From Lacisediminimonas profundi (GTDB lineage: Bacteria > Pseudomonadota > Gammaproteobacteria > Burkholderiales > Burkholderiaceae_D), in the NCBI RefSeq assembly GCF_008831265.1, contig NZ_VTTH01000004.1:62001-126000 (forward strand): DNA of 64,000 nucleotides, in the 5' to 3' direction. The notes beneath the pieces were generated by a model. It did not search any database and was not told where the DNA came from. It saw only the letters and a list, made by a program, of their open reading frames with translations. Position 1 is the first letter of the stretch. Each line of letters opens with the position of its first letter. This document shows, in pieces, positions 27,794-34,713 of the stretch. A program made the translations under genes and the position numbers.

Positions 27794-28285
27794 ATGAGCA
27801 GTTCCGAAGCGAAGCAAGTGCCTGGCAACGACCTGATCGTCGTGCGGCATTCAAAGGTCCATGGCAACGGCGTATTCGCTGCCCGCAAGATACCGGCCGG
27901 CACCCGGATCATCGAATACGGGGGGGCGCGCATCACCCAGCGCGAGGCCGACCGGCGTTCCGGCAAGGATCCGGAGAATCCCTTCCACACTTTCTTCTTC
28001 AGTCTCGAAAGCGGCAAGCTGATCGACGGCGGCGACCAGGGCAATGACGCTCGCTGGATCAATCACAGTTGCGAGCCGAACTGCGAGGCACAAGAGGAAC
28101 ACGGCCACGTCTACATCCATGCATTGCGCGATCTGCGGCGGGGTGAGGAGCTGAACTACGACTACGGCCTGATCGTAGAGGAACGCCACACGCCCGCGGT
28201 GAAGCGGGCCTACGAATGCCGTTGCGGCTCCCCCGACTGCCGGCATACGATGCTGGCGCCAAAGCGTCCGCGCCGCAAAGCGTGA
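27794..28285 (+). CDS. SET domain-containing protein (putative lysine methyltransferase)
   Basis: 163 aa from the ATG of MSSSEAKQVPGND; the open 5' extension lacks coding character. Nearly the whole protein is a SET domain: SKVHGNGVFAARKIPAGTRI, IEYGG, the AdoMet-binding RWINHSCEPNCEA, and ELNYDYGL with the catalytic Tyr. A post-SET-like CRCGSPDCRHTML follows. Small stand-alone SET proteins are common in Burkholderiales and can methylate Lys on DNA-binding proteins. The basic tail PKRPRRKA could help substrate docking. Confidence 0.9.
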   Translation: MSSSEAKQVPGNDLIVVRHSKVHGNGVFAARKIPAGTRIIEYGGARITQREADRRSGKDPENPFHTFFFSLESGKLIDGGDQGNDARWINHSCEPNCEAQEEHGHVYIHALRDLRRGEELNYDYGLIVEERHTPAVKRAYECRCGSPDCRHTMLAPKRPRRKA

Positions 28286-28334
28286 AGCGGGTCCCGGTAT
28301 TCACAAAAGCTATATCTGGTATGGCGAATCGAAA

Positions 28335-28364
28335 TTGGATCGACAGTGGCAGTCTCCCTATACT
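28335..28364 (+). promoter_or_regulatory. Predicted promoter of small RNA
   Basis: TTGGAT (28335-28340), an 18-bp spacer and TATACT (28359-28364) match sigma70 elements at 4/6 and 5/6. Transcription would start near 28371, only ~64 nt before a strong terminator with no ORF between. Confidence 0.5.
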
Positions 28365-28370
28365 CGCACC

Positions 28371-28434
28371 TGTCTCCTCTATGTCTCCTCCTTTGATATA
28401 GATTCAGCCCGCTCTCTGAGCGGGCTTTTTTTTT
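28371..28434 (+). ncRNA. Candidate small regulatory RNA with anti-SD loop
   Basis: A ~64-nt transcript is bounded by the predicted promoter and a Rho-independent terminator. It contains a 5-bp hairpin, TCTAT (28379-28383) with ATAGA (28399-28403), whose 15-nt loop displays CTCCTCC, complementary to Shine-Dalgarno sequences. A second TCTCCTCT lies just upstream. The terminator hairpin follows directly. CUCCUCC-loop sRNAs (cuckoo/CcsR type) are known in alphaproteobacteria; this resemblance is structural only. There is no evidence of expression. Confidence 0.5.
28406..28434 (+). terminator. Intrinsic terminator
   Basis: AGCCCGCTC (28406-28414), a TCT loop and GAGCGGGCT (28418-28426) are followed by a run of nine T. 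It ends the candidate sRNA and could also stop read-through from the SET gene. Confidence 0.93.
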
Positions 28435-28560
28435 GTGCGCCCGGCATGGGTGAACTCCCGACGGGCAGTTACTGCCGCAAGCTGACGCCTGGTTGGGCTT
28501 GCCCGGCCCGGGTTTGGGGGGCACACTGCGGGCAAGATAAACCCCATCAAGAAGGACCAC

Positions 28561-29409
28561 ATGGCCGGTCAGCCTGAAGTCACCAATCTCGCGCTTTTCT
28601 GCGACTTCGAAAACATTGCACTCGGCGTGCGCGACGCCAACTACCCGCATTTCGACATCCTCCGCGTGCTGGAGCGACTGTTGCTCAAGGGCAGCATCGT
28701 GGTCAAGAAAGCCTACTGCGACTGGGATCGTTTCAAGGAATTCAAGAAGACGATGCACGAGGCATCGTTCGAACTGATCGAGATCCCACACCTGCGCCAG
28801 TCCGGCAAGAATTCTGCCGACATCCGGATGGTGGTCGACGCACTCGACCTCTGCTACACCAAGTCCCACGTCGACGCCTTCGTCATCATCAGCGGCGACT
28901 CCGATTTTTCCCCGCTGGTGTCCAAGCTGCGCGAGAACAACAAATATGTGATCGGCATTGGCGTGCGTAGTTCGACCTCAGACCTGCTGGCAGCCAACTG
29001 CGACGAGTTCATTTTCTACGACGACCTGGTGGTCCAGGCGCAGAAGCGCAAGCGCAAGGCACCCGAGAAGAAAGCGCCGCGCGCAGCGGCCGCAGCCGAC
29101 GCAAAGGCCGCACCTTCCTCCAGGCGCGAAGAGGAAAAGCCCCATGAGGGACTGGCCCAGGAAGGCCTGGATCTGATGATGGAGACGATTGAGGCGCTGC
29201 TGGAAGAGCGCGGCGAGGAAGAGAAGCTGTGGGGCTCCATGGTCAAGCAGACCATGAAACGGCGCAAGCCGGGGTTCACCGAATCCGCCTATGGCTACCG
29301 TTCATTCCGGCAGATGCTGGAAGACGCGCAGAAGCACAACCTGCTGCAGATCCAGCGCGACGAAAAGTCCGGACAGTACATGGTGCGCCTGCCTTCCAAC
29401 GACGAGTAG
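28561..29409 (+). CDS. NYN domain protein with C-terminal OST-HTH/LOTUS-like domain
   Basis: 282 aa. The N-terminal NYN (PIN-like) nuclease fold has the acidic residues LFCDFENIALG, KNSADIRMVVDAL and IISGDSDFSPLV, expected to bind a metal for RNA cleavage. A charged, Ala/Lys/Glu-rich linker spans ~165-205. The last ~75 residues (LWGSMVKQTMKRRKPGFTESAYGYRSFRQMLEDA) fit an OST-HTH/LOTUS RNA-binding domain. The combination suggests an RNA-processing or RNA-silencing nuclease. AAGGA precedes the ATG. It is convergent with folE. Confidence 0.88.
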   Translation: MAGQPEVTNLALFCDFENIALGVRDANYPHFDILRVLERLLLKGSIVVKKAYCDWDRFKEFKKTMHEASFELIEIPHLRQSGKNSADIRMVVDALDLCYTKSHVDAFVIISGDSDFSPLVSKLRENNKYVIGIGVRSSTSDLLAANCDEFIFYDDLVVQAQKRKRKAPEKKAPRAAAAADAKAAPSSRREEEKPHEGLAQEGLDLMMETIEALLEERGEEEKLWGSMVKQTMKRRKPGFTESAYGYRSFRQMLEDAQKHNLLQIQRDEKSGQYMVRLPSNDE

Positions 29410-29416
29410 TAGTCGC

Positions 29417-29980
29417 TTACTCTCGCGCCAAGGCCAGGAATTCTGTTCGCATTCCCAGGTTCGGCTGCAGTTCACCGAGCATGGCCGAGGTCACGGTCTC
29501 TTCCCCGGGGGTGCGTATTCCCCGGCTTTCCATGCACATGTGCCGGCATCGCACGACCACGCCAACCGCCTTGGGACGCAGATGGAACATCATGGCGTTC
29601 GCGATCTGGCTCGTGAGGCGCTCCTGCACCTGCAGGCGTTTGGCGAAGCAGTCGACCAGGCGGGTGAGCTTGGACAAGCCGACGATACGCCCGTCCGGCA
29701 CATAGCCGACGGTCGCGGTTCCAAAGAACGGTGCCAGGTGGTGCTCGCAATGGCTGTAGACCGGAATGCCGCGCACCACGATCAGTTCGTTATATTCTTC
29801 GGCGCCATCCTCGAAGGTCTTGAGTATTTCCGCCGGATCCTGCTGGTAGCCCGAAGTCCAGTGCGCCCATGCCCGGCCCAGCCTTGCGGGCGTGTCCGAC
29901 AGGCCGGGGCGATCCGGATTTTCACCCAGGCTGGAAATGAATCGCCTCCAGTCTTCGCTCGAAAAACTATCTCCTGCCAT
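29417..29980 (-). CDS. folE: GTP cyclohydrolase I
   Basis: 187 aa, with AAGGAAAT upstream of the ATG. Zn and catalytic residues appear in PVYSHCEHHLAPFFG and in RCRHMCMESRGIR, the Cys/His set of type I enzymes. LSKLTRLVDCFAKRLQVQERLT is also conserved. It converts GTP to 7,8-dihydroneopterin triphosphate, the first folate-pathway step. It stops 7 bp from the convergent NYN gene. A shortened N-terminus compared with E. coli FolE is usual in this lineage. Confidence 0.96.
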   Translation of the reverse strand: MAGDSFSSEDWRRFISSLGENPDRPGLSDTPARLGRAWAHWTSGYQQDPAEILKTFEDGAEEYNELIVVRGIPVYSHCEHHLAPFFGTATVGYVPDGRIVGLSKLTRLVDCFAKRLQVQERLTSQIANAMMFHLRPKAVGVVVRCRHMCMESRGIRTPGEETVTSAMLGELQPNLGMRTEFLALARE

Positions 29981-30083
29981 TTTATTTCCTTAATGCAAAT
30001 ATTGATGTCGCCTGTGCAATGCGGCAACATAGCTTACCGCAAGCGTCGGAGACGGGTGCGCGCCAGGAAGGGGGTGTAAAGAG

Positions 30084-30617
30084 ATGAGACGGCTTGCCGC
30101 CATGTTGATGATTGCCGTGTGTGCCGCGCCGGCGTTGGCGGAGGCCGGCGACACTCTTGATACCGGCACCGGGAACCGAAGGGAGATCCTGAGGGATGCC
30201 AGCATCCATATCCGGGAAAAATTGCCGGATCCGGGGGCCTTGTTCTCCCGGGCTCGCGCGCTTGCCGAGCAGAACAAGGTCAACGAAGCGATCGAGATCT
30301 ATACCGCATTGACGCGGACCCATCCGGAATTGGCGGAGCCATACAATAATCTCGGCGTCCTCCTTTTGTGGTTCGGCCAGTACGAGAGGGCCGAGTCCAC
30401 CTTCAGCGAGGCGCTTCGCATCCAGCCAGGCTATGTCGAGGCGCAGGAAAACCTGGGCGATGCGCACGTGCGCATGGCCATGCGTGCCTATGACCGGGCG
30501 GCCCGCCTGGATCCCGATGATCCGGGTGCGCGCGAGAAAAGCAAACGCCTGCGTCCCATCATTCAGGGCAAGGGCGGCGTCATCAGCGTCAGTCTGTCGG
30601 AACCTCGGTCACGGTAG
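30084..30617 (+). CDS. TPR-repeat exported protein
   Basis: 177 aa. The signal peptide MRRLAAMLMIAVCAAPALAE probably cleaves after ALA. At least two TPR units follow (ARALAEQNKVNEAIEIYTAL, then EPYNNLGVLLLWFGQYERAE), and a third degenerate unit from ALRIQPGYVEAQENLGDAHV. It is likely a periplasmic or envelope adaptor, in the style of TPR proteins found in Burkholderiales. AAGGGGG lies ~10 nt upstream. It ends 85 bp before the first HrpL-like promoter and appears unrelated to it. Confidence 0.8.
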   Translation: MRRLAAMLMIAVCAAPALAEAGDTLDTGTGNRREILRDASIHIREKLPDPGALFSRARALAEQNKVNEAIEIYTALTRTHPELAEPYNNLGVLLLWFGQYERAESTFSEALRIQPGYVEAQENLGDAHVRMAMRAYDRAARLDPDDPGAREKSKRLRPIIQGKGGVISVSLSEPRSR

Positions 30618-30701
30618 CTGGGACAAAAGGCGCCAAAGGCACGAAAGGGACAAAACGTATTCGATGCTTCAATCGGTTCAAGTGAGGGTCGTCAGGCTCA
30701 T

Positions 30702-30729
30702 GGAACCGATTGTCGCCCGATGTTACATA
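30702..30729 (+). promoter_or_regulatory. HrpL-box-like (ECF-type) promoter 1
   Basis: GGAACC (30702-30707), 15 nt, then TTACATA (30723-30729). The hrp-box recognised by the ECF sigma factor HrpL is GGAACC-N15/16-CCACNNA; here the -35 is exact and the -10 keeps AC and the final A. The same element recurs at 31413 and, on the other strand, at 60931. It lies 59 bp before the ATG at 30789. Confidence 0.55.
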
Positions 30730-30788
30730 GCCCCGCATCTCAAGATCAGATGCCTTCCGCCATACCAGGATCAGAAGGAGTGTCCCTC

Positions 30789-31367
30789 ATGTCGAATAAA
30801 TTGAATGGCCTTTCGTCCGGCTTGTCATCGCTTCAGTCCCGCCCTGCGTCCAGCGCCAGGCCTGCCACCGCAACTTCGGTTCCGCCGCTCCCGGTCGCCG
30901 GCAAGCCCAATCGATCGGGCATCGGCAATGTGCAGATCCGCAGCGATATCGACCGCCGCAAAGAGGATCGCGAGGTGGATGGGCTGCAAAATGTCACCGA
31001 ACTTTCGGTCGGGTCGACCAATTCACTGGTCCAGGTGCTGGCGGAAGCGCTGTCGAAGAACGTGGCCTTGCAGGCAGGCATTTCGCCGGATGATGCCGCC
31101 ATTCGCTCATCATTTTTTGCAATGCGGCGTCATGTTGTTCAAATGATGCTTCCCCAGCGCGGAAAGGGGGCGGATCTCGACCAAGTAAAGAAATTTTGCC
31201 AGTTGTGGGCGGCGACTGATCCCGTAGTTCGCGCCAAGTTTGAGTTCGGCGATGCATTTGAACGCATTGCCCTGAGCGTCATCCGCGACTACAAGCAGGA
31301 CGGCAGCGATGCTGGTGGGCAGGTGCAGTTGGTCGTTGTATCTCGCGCGCCCACCGCGCCGATCTGA
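30789..31367 (+). CDS. Effector-like protein of unknown function (candidate type III secreted)
   Basis: 192 aa from the ATG at 30789, with AAGGAG ~9 nt upstream; an in-frame upstream start at 30720 lies inside the promoter. The first ~50 residues are Ser/Pro/Ala-rich and without acidic residues (MSNKLNGLSSGLSSLQSRPA), a composition typical of type III export signals. The rest is a mixed helical domain (VDGLQNVTELSVGSTNSLVQ..., FFAMRRHVVQMMLPQRGKG) that I do not recognise. It is preceded by a HrpL-like box and followed by a CesT-like chaperone with its own matching box, so it may be that chaperone's client. Function is inferred from context only. Confidence 0.6.
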   Translation: MSNKLNGLSSGLSSLQSRPASSARPATATSVPPLPVAGKPNRSGIGNVQIRSDIDRRKEDREVDGLQNVTELSVGSTNSLVQVLAEALSKNVALQAGISPDDAAIRSSFFAMRRHVVQMMLPQRGKGADLDQVKKFCQLWAATDPVVRAKFEFGDAFERIALSVIRDYKQDGSDAGGQVQLVVVSRAPTAPI

Positions 31368-31412
31368 CCACGACACTTCGGTCAGGGCCTGCCCTTGCTT
31401 ATGTTCGGTTAT

Positions 31413-31440
31413 GGAACTTATTGTTCGCTGATGTTACATA
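31413..31440 (+). promoter_or_regulatory. HrpL-box-like (ECF-type) promoter 2
   Basis: GGAACT (31413-31418), 15 nt, then TTACATA (31434-31440). Spacing and -10 are identical to the element at 30702, and the flanks are similar too (ATGGAAC before, GATGTTACATAG at the end). It lies 87 bp before the chaperone ATG at 31528. Confidence 0.55.
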
Positions 31441-31527
31441 GGTCGCGGTGATCCACATGGGGTTCGTGTTTCGCGCGACCTCATGTCCGGCTTGCCTTCC
31501 ACTCGAACCACCGCGCAGAGGAAGACC

Positions 31528-31992
31528 ATGTCCATCAGTCTCGAACTGGCCCAGATGATCGTTCAGGAACTGGGGCCGCAAACCACGGAAATCGATGCGG
31601 TGCTGCAGCAGGATGAAAGCAACTGGGTGCTGATGCTGGAAGACGAATCAGCCATCACCATCGAGTGGGCCAGCAACCCTTCGCGGCTGGTGTTGAGCGC
31701 CAATCTGGGACGTCCCGGCGAGGGCTCGCAGTTGCCTGTCTATGAGACGCTTCTGTCCTACAACCTGTTGTGGCAGGACACTGGCGGGGTTCGCATGGCA
31801 ATCGACGGTCCGCAGGGCGAAGTGATGTTGATTTATGACCTGTTCGATGACCACCTCACGGTTGCCGATCTCCAGACTGTCGTGCTGAATCTCGCCAGCA
31901 TCGCCGGTATTTGGCGCGATTACGTGAAAAAGGACAACAGCACTGCTTCGCTGCCACCCATCGGCAGCGAAAGCGTCCACTTGCGTGCGTGA
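31528..31992 (+). CDS. CesT-family type III secretion chaperone-like protein
   Basis: 154 aa from the ATG of MSISLELAQMIVQEL, with GAGGAAG upstream; the frame opens at 31483. The CesT/Tir-chaperone layout is visible: N-terminal helix, strands LMLEDESAITIEW and RLVLSANLG, then LPVYETLLSYNLLWQDTGGVRM and a terminal helix LQTVVLNLASIAGIWRDYV. Acidic pI and small size fit class I chaperones, which bind effectors and deliver them to the secretion ATPase. No secretion apparatus is in the window. A second small ORF starts 17 bp later, likely co-transcribed. Confidence 0.75.
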   Translation: MSISLELAQMIVQELGPQTTEIDAVLQQDESNWVLMLEDESAITIEWASNPSRLVLSANLGRPGEGSQLPVYETLLSYNLLWQDTGGVRMAIDGPQGEVMLIYDLFDDHLTVADLQTVVLNLASIAGIWRDYVKKDNSTASLPPIGSESVHLRA

Positions 31993-32009
31993 TTCGACCG
32001 GATGCTTGA

Positions 32010-32327
32010 ATGACCATTAATGGCCCAAGAAATTCGGGAAGCACCCCGTTCGCTTCCGGCGTTGATTTTCCTGGCGGGCCGGCCGCGGCGGACAAGCAGC
32101 AGGCAAGCGGGAGCCCGGCGGTTGGCGCGCGCATCGGGACCAGCACGGACCCGCTTCCATCGCCGCCTTCGCAGGATCTCAACAGTGGGTCGGCACGAAC
32201 CGAGCCGGTGCTGAGGCAGGGGGTGGTCGGGCTCAATTTTGGCTTGCGCCGTCTCGAGGACTTCTTGTCCGAACTCGAGCAGGCCCAGCAAGCCCAGCAG
32301 CCAACTGGGCAGCCAAGCGGCGAATAG
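32010..32327 (+). CDS. Small Ser/Pro/Gln-rich protein next to CesT-like chaperone
   Basis: 105 aa, beginning 17 bp after the chaperone stop. The sequence is low-complexity and mostly disordered: Ser/Thr/Gly/Pro-rich N-terminus (MTINGPRNSGSTPFASGVDF), a central helix VVGLNFGLRRLEDFLSELEQ and a Gln-rich end AQQAQQPTGQ. The N-terminal composition resembles type III secreted proteins. It could be a secreted partner or an accessory to the chaperone. No family recognised. Confidence 0.55.
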   Translation: MTINGPRNSGSTPFASGVDFPGGPAAADKQQASGSPAVGARIGTSTDPLPSPPSQDLNSGSARTEPVLRQGVVGLNFGLRRLEDFLSELEQAQQAQQPTGQPSGE

Positions 32328-32363
32328 GCGGCACAGGCCCGCCGGCGTGCGGAAGGGCGGCTT

Positions 32364-33281
32364 TCAGATTTCCTTCGAAAAGAATCCGCGGTCGATTGCA
32401 GTCAGGATCGCGTCGATGGCGGGATGCTTGATCTTGCGTTCGTTGGAGATTGCGTAAAACTGCTCCTTGACACGTGTCATCTCCCCGACTGGTACGCCGC
32501 TGAATTGTTCCAGGACATCTTTTGCAAGGGCCGAAGGCGCAGGAAAAAGGCCCAGCCCGCTTCGCCCAAAAGTATTCAGCAGGGCGTTGTCATCGAATTC
32601 ACCAACGATATCCGGCCGGACCTCATTTGCCTCGAACCATTGGTCGATACGGGCACGGACCGCATTGTTCCGGGTGGGCAGCAGGATCGGCGCTCCCGTC
32701 AGGCTTGCAGGGAAGCTGGCGCGAAACTTTTGTGCCAGCTCACTGACGCCGAACAGGCTGATTTCACTTTCCCCGAGAAGATGACTGAATACGCGCAGCG
32801 TGGTGCCGTGTGGAACCGGGCGATCAGTCAGGACGACATCGAGTTTATGCACCGAGAGGTCGCCGAGCAGCGACTCGAATTTGTCCTCGTAACAGACCAG
32901 TTTGACCTTTTCCGGCAGGCTGAGCGCGGCTTCAAGCAGGCGCGCCGATATCAGCTTGGGGAGTGAATCCGAAATGCCGACTGTCAGGCGTACGGTGTGC
33001 TCGATTTCCGAATCGGCGAGTGCGTCGACCAGTTGCCCTCCGAGCAGGAAGATCTGGTCGGCGATGCCCAGCGCCACGCGGCCGGCTTCAGTCAGCACCA
33101 GCCTTCGGCCTTGCGGTGCCAACAGGGCTTTGCCAAGCGATTGCTCGAGCATGGTCAACTGGGCGCTGATTGTTTGCACTGCCACATCAAGCCGCTCGGC
33201 GGCACGCGTGACACTGCCCTCCTTTGCCACCACCCAGAAGTAATACAAGTGTCGGTAATTCAGGCCCGTGCCTTTTGCCAT
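32364..33281 (-). CDS. LysR-type regulator, NhaR-like
   Basis: 305 aa from the ATG of MAKGTGLNYRHLYYFW; the frame opens 39 bp upstream. The winged HTH is LNYRHLYYFWVVAKEGSVTRAAERLDVAVQTISAQLTMLE, and the NYxHLYYFWxVxKEGSV start is characteristic of NhaR. The effector domain has GEFDDNALLNTFGRSGLGLF, also as in NhaR (GEFDDAAL). NhaR activates the Na+/H+ antiporter gene nhaA in response to Na+. Here it is divergent from a terC gene, which may be its target. Confidence 0.85.
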   Translation of the reverse strand: MAKGTGLNYRHLYYFWVVAKEGSVTRAAERLDVAVQTISAQLTMLEQSLGKALLAPQGRRLVLTEAGRVALGIADQIFLLGGQLVDALADSEIEHTVRLTVGISDSLPKLISARLLEAALSLPEKVKLVCYEDKFESLLGDLSVHKLDVVLTDRPVPHGTTLRVFSHLLGESEISLFGVSELAQKFRASFPASLTGAPILLPTRNNAVRARIDQWFEANEVRPDIVGEFDDNALLNTFGRSGLGLFPAPSALAKDVLEQFSGVPVGEMTRVKEQFYAISNERKIKHPAIDAILTAIDRGFFSKEI

Positions 33282-33438
33282 GCTTCGTTTTTTCCGAATT
33301 AAAACTCCCATTATCTTCACTTTTACAAAAAATGGAAGATCGTTAAGATGGGCCGTTGTCGTGATCGGGCGAACAACTTTGGGGTATCGTCGGGAACGAA
33401 TGCCGTAGTTTCATCTCTTCATATGGAAGGACTATCCG

Positions 33439-33534
33439 ATGCAATCCACGGCCGAGTTCGCCGGTATCATCGACCGGGCGCGCAGTGCGGGTGCCCTCTT
33501 CTGCCGTGCGCGGGCGGGGGTCAATCATGCTTGA
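33439..33534 (+). CDS. Possible 31-codon leader ORF overlapping terC start
   Basis: The ATG at 33439 has GGAAGG 7 nt upstream. The 31-codon frame ends with TGA at 33532, overlapping the terC start at 33527 by 8 bp. The encoded peptide (MQSTAEFAGIIDRARSAGAL then FCRARAGVNHA) has no recognised domain. The overlap suggests translational coupling or a regulatory leader peptide; it could also be chance. Confidence 0.35.
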   Translation: MQSTAEFAGIIDRARSAGALFCRARAGVNHA

Positions 33535-34318
33535 ATTACTTGCTGATCCGCAAATCTGGATCGCCTTCTTTACCCTGACCGCGCTGGAACTGGTGCTGGG
33601 AATCGACAACATAATCTTCCTGACCATCCTGGTCGACAAATTGCCGCCGGAGCGCCGGGAATTGGCACGCAAGGTAGGTCTGTTCTTCGCAATGTTTACC
33701 AGGATCGCGCTGCTGCTGGTGCTGGCCTGGATAGTGGGACTCACCGCTCCCTTGTTCACAGTGCTGAGCCAGGAAATCTCGGGGCGCGACTTGGTGCTGA
33801 TCTTTGGCGGACTATTCCTGCTATGGAAAAGCGTGGGTGAAATCCACGAAATCACCGTAGGCGCGTCGCATGAGGTAACGGTCAAGGATGCGGTGCAAGT
33901 GAGTTTTGCCGTTGTCATCATGCAGGTGATGCTCATCGACATCGTGTTTTCCCTGGATTCGATCATCACCGCCGTCGGCATGGTGGACGAGGTGGCGGTG
34001 ATGGTTGCAGCAGTGATCGCCTCGGTCTCGCTGATGATGGTGTTTGCCGGCGCCATTGGCCGCTTCGTGTCGGCGCACCCGACGATCAAGATGCTGGCAC
34101 TCGCTTTCCTGGTGGCAATCGGCGTGATGCTGATAGCGGAAGGCTTCGATCACCATGTGCCCAAGGGATATGTGTATTCGGCAATGGCCTTTTCGCTTGT
34201 GGTGGAAATGTTGAACATCCGGATGAGGAAGAGCACCGCGCCGGTGAACCTGGTTTCACACGCAGTGCATGTGGAGGAAGCAAAATCTCGGCATAGTGCC
34301 ACCCGCAACGATCGTTGA
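33527..34318 (+). CDS. TerC family integral membrane protein
   Basis: 263 aa from the ATG of MLELLADPQIWIAFF; the frame opens at 33485. It has seven or so TM segments with the TerC acidic signature: LTALELVLGIDNIIFLTILV in TM1-2 and IDIVFSLDSIITAVGMVDE later. These Asp/Glu motifs are required for metal transport; the family exports Mn2+ or is linked to tellurite resistance and metalation of secreted proteins. It is divergent from the NhaR-like regulator. A second TerC, of the short type, lies at 43073. Confidence 0.93.
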   Translation: MLELLADPQIWIAFFTLTALELVLGIDNIIFLTILVDKLPPERRELARKVGLFFAMFTRIALLLVLAWIVGLTAPLFTVLSQEISGRDLVLIFGGLFLLWKSVGEIHEITVGASHEVTVKDAVQVSFAVVIMQVMLIDIVFSLDSIITAVGMVDEVAVMVAAVIASVSLMMVFAGAIGRFVSAHPTIKMLALAFLVAIGVMLIAEGFDHHVPKGYVYSAMAFSLVVEMLNIRMRKSTAPVNLVSHAVHVEEAKSRHSATRNDR

Positions 34319-34380
34319 GTGTGGCGTCTTCGTGTAGTACGGAAGCCGATTCCGGTTTCCGGATTTTTACAGGAGAAAAC

Positions 34381-34656
34381 ATGAGGCTGGATATTTACCG
34401 ACGTCCCGAGCAAGGGGGCCGCTATTCTTACCTTGCGGTTCCCGCAACAAGATATATTCCGGAGGAAGCGAATGCGATCGACTGGGAAGCGGCGCAACTC
34501 GGCGTCGACTTCGCGGAGAGCGACGACGCGCTGATGCAGTTCCTGATCGAAAAGCCCACCGAGCAGATCAGCTCGAAAGGGTATGCCATTACCAGCGTGC
34601 GCTGGCTTGGTGTTCCGGGCCATGCCAGCAGTCCCGCTTTTCACTCCAGTCCGTGA
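34381..34656 (+). CDS. Conserved hypothetical protein, 91 aa
   Basis: The ATG follows CAGGAGAAAAC, a good ribosome-binding site; the frame is open upstream to 34315. The protein starts MRLDIYRRPEQGGRYSYLAV, then VPATRYIPEEANAIDWEAA, and is small, soluble and acidic. The pattern appears to be a Burkholderiales-restricted DUF, but I cannot name it with certainty. It lies 62 bp after terC. Confidence 0.7.
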   Translation: MRLDIYRRPEQGGRYSYLAVPATRYIPEEANAIDWEAAQLGVDFAESDDALMQFLIEKPTEQISSKGYAITSVRWLGVPGHASSPAFHSSP

Positions 34657-34713
34657 TCTGATCCGGCGCGGGCGCATGATTTGCGCCCGCCTGATTTCCC
34701 CGTCGACTTCTCC

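Noticed and set aside
30599-30627. GGAACC-N16-GGACAAA resembling an HrpL box
   Set aside because: It lies at the end of the TPR gene, differs in spacing and -10 from the other three, and a better box follows at 30702.
33330-33526. Possible yybP-ykoY manganese riboswitch before terC
   Set aside because: I could not find the conserved loop motifs; only a leader ORF is visible.
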